Positions 56,053 to 64,000 of a DNA stretch of 64,000 bases are shown piece by piece. Position 1 is the stretch's first letter. Each line of letters begins with the position of its first letter. The notes beneath the pieces are model-generated. The model did not search any database, had not been told where the DNA came from, and saw only the letters and a program-made list of their open reading frames with translations. The stretch is from an unicellular cyanobacterium SU2 (GTDB taxonomy: Bacteria > Cyanobacteriota > Cyanobacteriia > Cyanobacteriales > Microcystaceae). Location: the NCBI GenBank assembly GCA_002110465.1, contig NEED01000071.1, positions 240,522-304,521 on the forward strand. The letters are read 5' to 3'. The translations under genes and the position numbers were made by a program.

Positions 56053-56211
56053 AATTTTCTCTTTACTCCCTAATATTTTTAATAGAATTCATTGTTGGCT
56101 GTTTAAACTATCAGTACAATTTGAGTTCAGCGTTAGGATTTCGGTGTTAGGAATTTAGAGTTGGTTAGTGTTAATTCTAAAACGTTTCCTCTGTTTCCCT
56201 CTATTTTTTGT

Positions 56212-57021
56212 CTAACCAAACCGTCCACTAACATAATCTCTGGTATATTGTTCACGGGGATTGCCAAAAATCGTCTCGGTTTTATCGTACTCTACGAGAT
56301 AACCAACTTTACTTCCTTTATCAGTGGCTTCTGCATTGAAAAAGGCCGTTAAATCTGCTACCCGTGTGGCTTGCTGCATATTATGAGTAACAATAACAAT
56401 GGTGTATCGTTCCTTTAATTCGTGCATGAGTTCCTCAACCTTTAAAGTTGAAATGGGGTCAAGGGCTGAACAGGGTTCGTCCATTAAAACCACTTCAGGT
56501 TGAGCCGCAATGGTGCGGGCAATACACAGACGTTGTTGTTGTCCCCCTGATAAAGAAAAGCCGTTGTCTTGTAGTTTATCTTTCACTTCATCCCAGAGAG
56601 CAGCCCGTTTTAAGGAGGTTTCTACTAATTCATCGAGATCCCCTTGATAGTTATTTACCCTTGCACCATAAACGATATTATCGTAAATAGTTTTCGGGAA
56701 AGGGTTGGGTTTTTGGAATACCATTCCGATCCGTTTTCTAACTTCTACTGGATCAATATCAGGAGCATAGAGATTTTGCCCATGATAAGCAATAGTTCCT
56801 GTTAGATGAAAGACTTCAATTAAATCATTGAGTCGATTTAAACATCGTAGAATGGTACTTTTTCCACATCCCGAAGGACCGATAAAAGCAGTAACTTTAT
56901 TCTTAGGAATGGTAAAGGTAACATCCCGAACGGCTCTATAATTACCGTAGTAAATATCGACATTTTCTAAGCTAAAAACTGTTTCGGTTTTAGCCAAATC
57001 CGAGCTTCCATTGTCCATCAT
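56212..57021 (-). CDS. pstB: Phosphate ABC transporter ATP-binding protein (first copy)
   Basis: 269 residues from the ATG at 57021, chosen because AGAGG lies 8 bases upstream; the frame extends to a TTG at 57051. Walker [10 protein letters not shown], signature [13 protein letters not shown], Walker [14 protein letters not shown]. It follows pstA by 37 bases. Confidence 0.96.
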   Translation of the reverse strand: MMDNGSSDLAKTETVFSLENVDIYYGNYRAVRDVTFTIPKNKVTAFIGPSGCGKSTILRCLNRLNDLIEVFHLTGTIAYHGQNLYAPDIDPVEVRKRIGMVFQKPNPFPKTIYDNIVYGARVNNYQGDLDELVETSLKRAALWDEVKDKLQDNGFSLSGGQQQRLCIARTIAAQPEVVLMDEPCSALDPISTLKVEELMHELKERYTIVIVTHNMQQATRVADLTAFFNAEATDKGSKVGYLVEYDKTETIFGNPREQYTRDYVSGRFG

Positions 57022-57058
57022 CAAATAACCTCTGTAATTATTAACTACCAACTATTAA

Positions 57059-57943
57059 CTAATAAGTTTTTTGGCGAGTTGCCCAACGAGCAGCGACGCT
57101 AGTAACTAAAACTAATAACACCAAGATAAAAGAGCCAGCCCAGGCTAATTCCTGTTGAGGCTTAAAAGGAACAATGGCATAGTTATAAACTAACACTGAA
57201 AGAGTCGCAATAGGTTCAAATAATCCCTTCGGCCAGAAGTTAGAAAACAAGGCAGTAAAGATTAAGGGGGCTGTTTCTCCAGCAGCGCGGGCGATCGCCA
57301 GGGTTACTCCCGTCAAAATAGCAGGAACCGCCGCAGGAAGGACAATTTTGATCACTGTTTGGTAATTATAAGCTCCTAATCCAAAAGCAGCCCAACGCAC
57401 CTCTTGGGGAACAATTTGTAGGGCTTCATCGGTCGTTCTAATAATGGTGGGTAGCATCAACACGGCTAGGGCTACTCCACCAGCGACGGCAGAAAACCCG
57501 ACAATTTGGGTCGCTACTAATAAACCATAGGCAAAAATCCCCGCAATAATTGAAGGAACTCCACTCAGAACATTGGTCGCAAAACGAACCCAACGGGCAA
57601 TTTGATTACCCCCACTAAATTCCGAAAGGTAAACAGCAGCTAATACACCAATGGGGACGGAGATCGCCGTTGCTAACCCAACAGTTAGTAAGGTTCCAAT
57701 AATGGCGTTAGCAAGACCGCCTTCAGACAGTCCAGGCGGTGGAGGAAGCTGGGTAAATAAATCTAGGTTCATTCGCCCAATTCCTTGAATCATCACAAAA
57801 ATAAGTACGGCAAACAAAGGAATTAGGGTAATAATCATACATAGAGAAGCTAAACCCGTCCAGAAAGCATTAAATAGGGCGCGGGTGCTACCGGGCTTTT
57901 TTTTGAGATTTAAACCTGTTTCTGCTGTGGTTGAAGTAGTCAT
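57059..57943 (-). CDS. pstA: Phosphate ABC transporter permease PstA
   Basis: 294 residues from ATG 57943 (AAAGGAA just upstream). A longer frame to 58057 begins with non-conserved residues and is unlikely. Six membrane segments and the ABC permease EAA loop (EALQIVPQEVRWAAFGLGA). Forms the inner-membrane channel with PstC. Confidence 0.95.
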   Translation of the reverse strand: MTTSTTAETGLNLKKKPGSTRALFNAFWTGLASLCMIITLIPLFAVLIFVMIQGIGRMNLDLFTQLPPPPGLSEGGLANAIIGTLLTVGLATAISVPIGVLAAVYLSEFSGGNQIARWVRFATNVLSGVPSIIAGIFAYGLLVATQIVGFSAVAGGVALAVLMLPTIIRTTDEALQIVPQEVRWAAFGLGAYNYQTVIKIVLPAAVPAILTGVTLAIARAAGETAPLIFTALFSNFWPKGLFEPIATLSVLVYNYAIVPFKPQQELAWAGSFILVLLVLVTSVAARWATRQKTY

Positions 57944-58085
57944 TTCCTTTAACGAGTAAGTAGCCTTGGGGGAGAGGGTTGACGGGGTGACAAAGAGGTT
58001 AAAGTGTAGGCTGGGTATGGGGTATGGGGTGTAGTGAGAATATGATAATCGCCCCAAATTACTGCCTTTTGCCTTGGCATAGCCG

Positions 58086-59054
58086 TTACTGATACTTCGC
58101 TCTAACTTGACTCACGATATAATCGGCTGCCACATTAACAATTAAAGTCAAAATCATTAAGACTAAGGCAGCATACATCAGCGCGGCTACTTGCATTCCT
58201 GATGCTTCAGCGAATTGGTTAGCTAATAACGAAGAAATAGTGTTTGCTGGTTCGAGTAGAGAAATACTGATTTTGTTCGCATTCCCAATAATCATAGTAA
58301 CCGCCATCGTTTCTCCCATCGCACGTCCGAGGGCTAACATAATTCCCCCAACAATTCCCGAAATAGCTGCAGGAATAAGAACCCGGAAAATGGTTTCCCA
58401 GCGAGTTGCCCCTAACCCCAACGAAGCTTGACGTAAGTCAGGGGGTAAAGATGCCAGAGAGTCACGAGAAATTGCCGTAATAATCGGCAAAATCATGATG
58501 GACAATACAATTCCAGCCGGTAACATCCCCGGACCTGCAGGAGGCGTGCTAAAAAAAGGTATCCAACCAAAATTATTGTGTAACCAGGAGCCAATGGGGG
58601 TGACGATGGGAATTAAAACGAAAATGCCCCATAACCCATAGACCACACTAGGAATAGCGGCTAATAGTTCTACTAAAAACACTAAGGGGGTTCGGAATTT
58701 AAGAGGAATAAAGTTTTCGCTTAAAAAAAGTGCGGTTCCGATTCCTAGGGGAATGGCAATTAATAAGGAAATCAAAGAACTCACTAGGGTTCCGTAGATC
58801 ACAGGTAACGCCCCGAACTCTTCTCTTCCTTTGACTGGGTTCCAAGCACTTTCGGTAATAAACCCAAACCCGTAAGTTTGAATCGCTGGCCAAGCCCGTA
58901 TCGTAATAACAATGGCAATAGATACTAAAATTAGACCAATACTAACGGCAAAGGCTAGGGTGAGCCAAATAAACCAACTATCCAGGGTTTTTTCCAAGGC
59001 AGAACGAACGCCGACCCCTGTTTGTTTAGAATTAGAAGCAGTAGGTGCAACCAT
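58086..59054 (-). CDS. pstC: Phosphate ABC transporter permease PstC
   Basis: 322 residues from ATG 59054; the frame extends eight codons to a TTG. About six membrane segments, the typical WNPVKGREEFGALPVIYGTL after the first one, and the permease loop LASLPPDLRQASLGLGATRW. Pairs with PstA. Confidence 0.95.
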   Translation of the reverse strand: MVAPTASNSKQTGVGVRSALEKTLDSWFIWLTLAFAVSIGLILVSIAIVITIRAWPAIQTYGFGFITESAWNPVKGREEFGALPVIYGTLVSSLISLLIAIPLGIGTALFLSENFIPLKFRTPLVFLVELLAAIPSVVYGLWGIFVLIPIVTPIGSWLHNNFGWIPFFSTPPAGPGMLPAGIVLSIMILPIITAISRDSLASLPPDLRQASLGLGATRWETIFRVLIPAAISGIVGGIMLALGRAMGETMAVTMIIGNANKISISLLEPANTISSLLANQFAEASGMQVAALMYAALVLMILTLIVNVAADYIVSQVRAKYQ

Positions 59055-59175
59055 AATCAAGTTTAAGTTGAGAATCAAGAATTCATGACGTAGTCAGTTT
59101 TTTGGGAAAAGACTAGGAAAACCCATCAGTGATTTTACCTAGTCAATTATGACATTAAGTTGGCAAATTTTCCGT

Positions 59176-60330
59176 TTATTTAACCTTGATAGTGTAATCA
59201 GGGCTAATTACATCAGCCGCAGCAGCGACCTTCTCTCTTACACTCGGAGGTAAGGGAACATAACCAAGTTCCTTACTGGCTTCTTGTCCTTGGTTTAACC
59301 CATATTCAATCATGGCTTCTACACCGATCGCTTTTTGGGGATCATCGTAGGTCTTGTAAATGAGCATCCAAGTGTAAGTCACGATGGGATAGGAATCAGC
59401 CCCTTCAGGGTCGGTGATAAAGGCTCGTAAGTTCTCAGGGAGAGTCACCGCATCTAAAGTCATTGATGCTGACTCATCATTGGGTTCAATGAAATTACCC
59501 GATGAATTCTCTAAGGCAGCCATGGTTAGATTATTATTTTTAGCGTAGCCATATTCTACATAACCGATAGCCCCTTGATTTTGCTGGATAGCTGCGGTTA
59601 CCCCTTCATTTCCTTTTCCACCGATAAATTTTCCTTTGCTGGTCGGCCATTCTACGCTCTTCCCTTGTCCAATGCTTTTTTCCCACTGTGGGCTAATCGC
59701 ACTCAGATGCTTGGTGAATACGCCCGTCGTTCCACTACCATCAGAACGGTGAACAACCGTAATTGTCTCATTGGGTAGCTCTAAATCAGGGTTAGCTTCG
59801 GCAATTTTAGGATCATTCCACTTGGTAATACTGCCTTCCATGATTCCCACGTAAGCGTCCCTAGAGAGTTTTAACCCTTCAACCCCAGGTAAGTTGTACG
59901 CCATTACAATACTTCCAGCAGTCATTGGGAGCAATAGAACACCTCTATCAATTTTGGCCATTTCTTCATCTGTCATGGCGACATCACTGGCTCCAAAGTC
60001 TACGGTTCCGGTGGTAAATTGTTCTACACCAGCCCCGCTACCGACGGACTGATAGTTAACTTGGAGTTCAGGAATTTCACTATTGAGTTGAACGAACCAG
60101 TTTTGATAGAGGGGAGCCGGAAAAGATGCGCCGGCACCGGTTAGGGCGACATTTCCCTGAAGAGGAGGCTTTTCAGTGGATTCTGACGCGGTTTCTGTTC
60201 CTTCCATAGACCCTGTATCAGTTGTAGAAGTGCCACCACCACAAGCACCTAAACTGACTGTCAATGCCAGGATTGATAGGGAAGATACTAAACGAGAATG
60301 GCTTTGTTTGAGTTTGAAGATTTTCATCAT
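59176..60330 (-). CDS. pstS: Phosphate-binding lipoprotein PstS
   Basis: 384 residues. Lipobox LTVSLGAC with Cys ~30, then a Gly/Ser/Thr/Glu linker. Phosphate-site residues: TGAGASFPAPLY, GSGAGVEQF, DFGASDVAM, and HRSDGSGTTG. Captures phosphate in the periplasm for PstC-PstA. First gene of the operon; a PHO-box array lies 41 bases upstream. Confidence 0.97.
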   Translation of the reverse strand: MMKIFKLKQSHSRLVSSLSILALTVSLGACGGGTSTTDTGSMEGTETASESTEKPPLQGNVALTGAGASFPAPLYQNWFVQLNSEIPELQVNYQSVGSGAGVEQFTTGTVDFGASDVAMTDEEMAKIDRGVLLLPMTAGSIVMAYNLPGVEGLKLSRDAYVGIMEGSITKWNDPKIAEANPDLELPNETITVVHRSDGSGTTGVFTKHLSAISPQWEKSIGQGKSVEWPTSKGKFIGGKGNEGVTAAIQQNQGAIGYVEYGYAKNNNLTMAALENSSGNFIEPNDESASMTLDAVTLPENLRAFITDPEGADSYPIVTYTWMLIYKTYDDPQKAIGVEAMIEYGLNQGQEASKELGYVPLPPSVREKVAAAADVISPDYTIKVK

Positions 60331-60370
60331 ATTGACGTTTTGTAAATTGTTAGTCCTTGTGAATGAACTT

Positions 60371-60411
60371 TAAGACAGAAGTTAACGAATAATGGTAAAC
60401 AACAGGTTAAG
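60371..60411 (-). promoter_or_regulatory. PHO-box array upstream of pstS
   Basis: On the - strand, 8-base units at exact 11-base spacing: CTTAACCT (60404-60411), GTTTACCA (60393-60400), TTCGTTAA (60382-60389) and a weaker CTGTCTTA (60371-60378). CTTAACCT is the exact cyanobacterial PHO-box word recognised by SphR/PhoB. It lies 41-81 bases before the pstS start and should drive phosphate-starvation expression. Confidence 0.8.
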
Positions 60412-60546
60412 AACCTGGGGTTGAAGTCCAAGTTTTAGCCAATTTGTTGGGAAACGAGCAAAATTTTAGAATTTATTTAGCTTTATCTTAATTATTGAAT
60501 TTTAGAATCATAATGTAAATTATATTAGGTCACACTAAATGTGATC

Positions 60547-60577
60547 GTTAACCTTTGTTTAATTAACCTTTGTTTAA
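60547..60577 (+). promoter_or_regulatory. PHO-box-like tandem repeat upstream of the SphX-like gene
   Basis: Two perfect adjacent copies of TTAACCTTTGTTTAA (60548-60562 and 60563-60577), each containing TTAACCT. Read as GTTAACCT and ATTAACCT, these are close to the PHO-box word, but the period is 15 rather than 11 bases. It lies 82-112 bases before the SphX-like start and is a likely SphR/PhoB target with unusual spacing. Confidence 0.6.
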
Positions 60578-60658
60578 AAATAGGTTATAAAAATTCTTTT
60601 TCAATTATGATCAAATATCATAAAACTACTAACCTATAAAACAATTATGAGGTAATCA

Positions 60659-61702
60659 ATGAAAATTAAAGTCTTTAATGATTCTAATAATTTTACCAAG
60701 GTAGTCATGGCGATCGCGGCGATAACCATAATGCCCGCTTGTAGCCAAGTAACATCTAAGGATATTCAACCCATCAAAATTGATGGCTCAAGTACGGTTG
60801 AACCGATTACCCAAGCAGTCTTAAAAGCTTACGGGGAACAACCTGAAAATAAACAAATTAAAAACTTAACAGTAGAAGATGATTTTTCAGGAACAGGAGG
60901 AGGATTTAAAAAATTTTGTGCGGGAGAAACGGATATTAATGCAGCATCCCGTCCCATTTCTACTCAGGAAATGCAAGCGTGTAATAAAAATCAAATTCGC
61001 TATGTTGAACTTCCCATTGCGTTTGATGCGATTACAGTGGTAGTCAACCCTCGCAATACTTGGACAGATACCCTAACCGTCTCTCAACTAACCAAGATGT
61101 GGGAACCGAATGCCAAAAATACAGTCGTTCGTTGGAATCAAATTGATCCATCCTATCCCGATCGCCGTTTAAATCTTTTTGGACCCGATAAACGTTCAGG
61201 AACTTTTGATTATTTTACTCAAGCAATTGTCGGTCAGGCCAAAGCCAGTCGTTCAGACTATGTTTTTAGTGAGGATGATGAAGCTTTAGTTAATGGAGTC
61301 GCTCAAGATCCTAACGCCTTGGGGTATTTTGGCTATGCTTATTATCAGCAAAACCAAGATAAATTAAAAGCGGTCGCCATTAATAATGGTCAAGGGGGAG
61401 TATTACCCTCTCCTGAAACGGTAGAAAATAATCAATATCAGCCTTTAGCACGACCGTTATTTATCTATGTCAATGCTAAACGCGCTCAAGAAAATCGAGC
61501 ATTAGAAGAATTTGTAGAATTTTACCTCAAAAAAGTTCCTGAATTAGTGACTGAAGTCGGTTATATTCCTCTCCCCGAAGAAGGCTATCATATCGCCGAG
61601 GTTCAATTTCAAAAATTTGAAGTCGGGACAGTATTTGATGGAAAACCCCAGATTGATCTAACCATTGGTGAAATGTTACGCAAACAAGCTAAATTTGAAT
61701 AG
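60659..61702 (+). CDS. sphX: PstS-family phosphate-binding protein, SphX-like
   Basis: 347 residues. Lipoprotein signal (AAITIMPAC, Cys ~28), then [30 protein letters not shown] and [12 protein letters not shown], typical of the PstS/SphX branch that binds phosphate. Divergent from pstS-C-A-B-B with 328 bases between. In Synechocystis sphX precedes pstS in the same direction, so the arrangement here is different. Under PHO-like repeats. The name is by similarity only. Confidence 0.85.
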   Translation: MKIKVFNDSNNFTKVVMAIAAITIMPACSQVTSKDIQPIKIDGSSTVEPITQAVLKAYGEQPENKQIKNLTVEDDFSGTGGGFKKFCAGETDINAASRPISTQEMQACNKNQIRYVELPIAFDAITVVVNPRNTWTDTLTVSQLTKMWEPNAKNTVVRWNQIDPSYPDRRLNLFGPDKRSGTFDYFTQAIVGQAKASRSDYVFSEDDEALVNGVAQDPNALGYFGYAYYQQNQDKLKAVAINNGQGGVLPSPETVENNQYQPLARPLFIYVNAKRAQENRALEEFVEFYLKKVPELVTEVGYIPLPEEGYHIAEVQFQKFEVGTVFDGKPQIDLTIGEMLRKQAKFE

Positions 61703-61728
61703 AAGTCAATTCAGGATAGGATAGTGCC

Positions 61729-62247
61729 ATGGCGACCCCAATTGTGTGGCAACAAGGTAGTAGTGATCCCAACAATGGCCATCATTTAGACTTGGTGAGT
61801 CAATGGTGGGAGTCTTTGCATAGCCAAGATATTATTTGGCAACAACGATTAATGCCTGACAGTGGTAACCTCGAGGAAATTACCTGGGAAAGTCAAAGAT
61901 TTGATGAAAAATTCCCCGTACAAACCCCTCAGATTCGTGGCATTACCTTATATTGGCAAAAAGTAGGAGAAATTCATGAACACAGCATCATTCCTAAGCA
62001 GCTTGAATTAGATCCAGACAATCAATCTCTCAACATTTTTCCCCAATCTCAACCGAAGTTAATCATTCGTATCAGTAAACCTCCTCAATATAAGACAGTA
62101 GAATTAGAAGACCCCTTAATTATGGGTAAAGAAGTTGGCGATCGCTATATTCTTCTAATACGAGATAAACAAAAAAAACTGGAACTCAAAATAGACCTAA
62201 GCTCAGAAAATATGCGTCAATTTTTAGACAACTTTTCCCCTATTTAA
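61729..62247 (+). CDS. Conserved hypothetical protein
   Basis: 172 residues, soluble, no signal peptide. Trp-rich N-terminus (VWQQ..., SQWWESLHSQDIIWQQRL) and a beta-rich second half (PKLIIRISKPPQYKTVELEDP). I do not recognise a domain. It starts 26 bases after the SphX-like stop on the same strand, so it may be co-expressed under phosphate control. Confidence 0.75.
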   Translation: MATPIVWQQGSSDPNNGHHLDLVSQWWESLHSQDIIWQQRLMPDSGNLEEITWESQRFDEKFPVQTPQIRGITLYWQKVGEIHEHSIIPKQLELDPDNQSLNIFPQSQPKLIIRISKPPQYKTVELEDPLIMGKEVGDRYILLIRDKQKKLELKIDLSSENMRQFLDNFSPI

Positions 62248-63052
62248 TTTTTGATGAAGAGTAAGGTGGATTTTCTCATCACAACCGTGTAGGCTATTAA
62301 TCATTTAAACTGCTAGTTGAGACTGTATGGCAGCTTCAGAGCGGGTTTATACTTATCTTCGACACGCTCAGCATCCGCTTAGTCGAACTGGAGTTTTGGA
62401 GAAAAAGTTCGAGCGTTTGTCCTAAAAACTTAAATACCCAGTTTAAATGCAAAACAGCTTAATCTGAAAACCAATGTAAGACTGCCACCTCATCAGATAG
62501 GATCAACTCATGATCCTATGATCGTTATGAAATTTTCTATTTCCAATAGTAACTCCTCCGATAAGTTTCTGTTGAGTTACCATAATTTGTACTAATTTTT
62601 CTTTTGACAATTAGTTTAACTTCTCTCCATTGAATGGCTATCCTAACTGACTTTTACTCATCTCGTTACATTAGCGTAGTCAGCCTGTTTCTAATTCTTC
62701 TTTTAACAATTGGTTTAACTTCTCTCCATTGAATGGCTGTCCTAACTGACTTTTACTCATCTCGTTACATTAGCGTAGTCAGCCTGTTTGTCAATCCTTA
62801 TTGCCTAAATCTTGACTTTTTAGGGCTAGTATTTCTGAGGATTTATCAAGATTCTTGATCGTATCAGTTTTTCGATTTCAATTAGAGTCTTAATTTTTTT
62901 AGAAAGCTTCTGAGTATTTTCAACTAACTTACGAGAAAACACTAGAAAATTAATTGCGTTATTTGGAAAAAATTCAGTTGGATTCCTGATGGCATCAAAG
63001 ACTATCTAAGAGAAGCTAGAGACATAAAGGTAGTCTTAAAAGTAATATAACT
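62248..63052. other. 805-base gap with a tandem duplication
   Basis: No convincing gene. It contains the 99-base tandem duplication listed separately, and CTTCGACACGCTCAG...TAGTCGAACTGG (near 62357), a type of dispersed repeat. The promoter of the repeat-protein gene at 63053 should be in the last part. Confidence 0.6.
62592..62789. repeat. 99-base tandem duplication
   Basis: 62592-62690 and 62691-62789 are the same 99 bases with about four substitutions (all transitions). Both end in CGTAGTCAGCCTGTTT. Length 99 is divisible by three, but no likely protein is read through it. Confidence 0.92.
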
Positions 63053-64000
63053 ATGAGTATTCAGAACGGAACATTTACAGCGATTAACGGGGAATCTCCC
63101 TTGTATCCTCATTGGGGATGGGCTGATTCAACCTATGTCGATCTAGGTTGGTTAAGTGTAGACGGCGATAATAACCGATGGAATTATAATCCAACAAACC
63201 AACGAGTATGGGCTGATAATACCGGGTCAACCAGTTTAATTCAAGTGATTGGCGACCAGAATCAAACCCAAGGATTACAAAATATTAGTTTTGATGCCGT
63301 AAATTCCGATTCAGACAATAACAATGAATTACGATTACAAGTCTATGGGGTAGATGGTGAATTTGAACTATCTCATTACGGTCTCAATGCGCCGACCTCC
63401 CTTGATGGTTCTCCGATTACTGTAGAGACTTTACTCGATAGCAATAATCTCGGCACGAGTAACTTTAATTGGAAGACCTTCAACTGGAATAATATAGATT
63501 TTGGCAGTGGCTACGAATACCTGGTAGTAAGGCTTTTCACCAGGGGAGTTAGTGGCAGTGATTTCCAAGCTGCTGATAATGTGAGCATTACCGAAGGACA
63601 GAATGCTGCCCCCATTGCGGAGAATGATCAAGCTATCACCTCGAAAAATAGAGCCATAACCATTCTTAAGGAAGATTTATTAGCCAATGATAGTGATCCT
63701 GATGGTGATTCTATAAGTATTACCACTGTTCAGAATAGTGTGAATGGAAGTGCTGTTCTGGATAGCGATGGCAATATAGTGTTTACTCCTACTGAAGGGT
63801 TTTCAGGCGCGGCCAGCTTCGATTACACCATTAGTGATGATTATCAAGAAGTTGATACGGCTACGGTTACGGTACAAGTCGATAGCACTATTAATGCTGT
63901 CCAAAATGGAGATTTTGCCGCCGATTTCTATCCTCATTGGGGATGGGCTGACTCAACCTATGCCGATTTAGGTTGGCTGAGTGTAGAGGGAAATAACAAC
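63053..64000 (+). CDS. Cadherin-like repeat exoprotein, 3' end outside window
   Basis: 316 codons are visible, open to the window end. It starts directly with a ~130-residue unit containing YPHWGWADSTYVDLGWLSV, followed by a cadherin-like tandem domain (~180-275: APIAENDQAITSKN, LLANDSDPDGDSISIT, FDYTISDD), and then a second copy of the YPHWGWADSTY unit. The DPDGD motifs suggest Ca2+ binding. No N-terminal signal peptide, which suggests type I (C-terminal signal) secretion, as for many such cyanobacterial proteins; the rest of the protein must show this. Confidence 0.8.
   Translation, partial: MSIQNGTFTAINGESPLYPHWGWADSTYVDLGWLSVDGDNNRWNYNPTNQRVWADNTGSTSLIQVIGDQNQTQGLQNISFDAVNSDSDNNNELRLQVYGVDGEFELSHYGLNAPTSLDGSPITVETLLDSNNLGTSNFNWKTFNWNNIDFGSGYEYLVVRLFTRGVSGSDFQAADNVSITEGQNAAPIAENDQAITSKNRAITILKEDLLANDSDPDGDSISITTVQNSVNGSAVLDSDGNIVFTPTEGFSGAASFDYTISDDYQEVDTATVTVQVDSTINAVQNGDFAADFYPHWGWADSTYADLGWLSVEGNNN

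Noticed and set aside
1..64000. CRISPR array or prophage
   Set aside because: No regularly spaced direct repeats of 25-40 bases with spacers, and no phage structural or integrase genes were seen.

Overview
The window looks like chromosomal DNA of a unicellular, low-GC cyanobacterium of the Crocosphaera/Cyanothece/Rippkaea type. Supporting signs are frequent GCGATCGC (HIP1-like) octamers, the response regulator RpaB, a plsX-fabH-fabD cluster, a cyanobacterial-type NaMN:DMB phosphoribosyltransferase, a DUF1400 hydrolase, heptamer short repeats and CTTAACCT-type PHO boxes. The species assignment is inference; no search was run.

Left part (1-15447): the 3' end of a non-ribosomal peptide synthetase (NRPS) cluster, all on the + strand. 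It holds the tail of an upstream NRPS ending in a condensation (C) domain, a free-standing SyrP/TauD-like hydroxylase, a three-domain Asp module, a large protein C-A(Gly)-T-C-hydroxylase, and a last protein with an Asp module fused to a C-terminal domain that resembles cyanobacterial acyl-ACP reductase (AAR). Reading the specificity residues by hand gives Asp, Gly, Asp. The A domains for Asp are preceded by C-like domains that have lost the catalytic His motif. The simplest reading is a peptide ending in OH-Asp-Gly-OH-Asp, plausibly an iron-binding compound of the beta-hydroxyaspartate class, released reductively by the AAR-like domain rather than by a thioesterase. This is the most interesting system in the window.

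Middle part (15500-32500): housekeeping genes (nadE, dnaJ, a TusA-like protein, rsgA, serA, prmA, and rpmF, the last too short for ordinary ORF calling), mixed with accessory genes. The accessory genes are an XRE regulator plus ImmA/IrrE peptidase divergent from two paralogous coiled-coil proteins with palindromes between them, a sulfotransferase, a leucine-rich repeat protein, a membrane-anchored caspase-fold protein lacking catalytic residues, and an EamA transporter.

Right-middle (32600-55100): a 1292-residue exoprotein (three lectin-like repeats, two Calx-beta domains, a glucose/sorbosone dehydrogenase-like domain), a host-attachment-family protein, a conserved-looking 58-residue small protein, PBP4-type dacB, plsX-fabH-fabD, tRNA-Ala(TGC), trhO-cbiD (overlapping), rpaB, radA, a DUF1400 hydrolase, an actin/Hsp70-like coiled-coil protein, a Crp/Fnr regulator, a structured non-coding stretch that seems to have displaced the start of a DUF2232 membrane protein, a CobT-like protein and a Uma2 nuclease.

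Right end (55258-64000): a high-affinity phosphate system. pstS-pstC-pstA-pstB-pstB run on the - strand and an SphX/PstS-like binding protein runs divergently; PHO-box repeats lie between them. Then come a hypothetical protein, a gap with a 99-bp tandem duplication, and the start of a secreted repeat protein that runs off the window.
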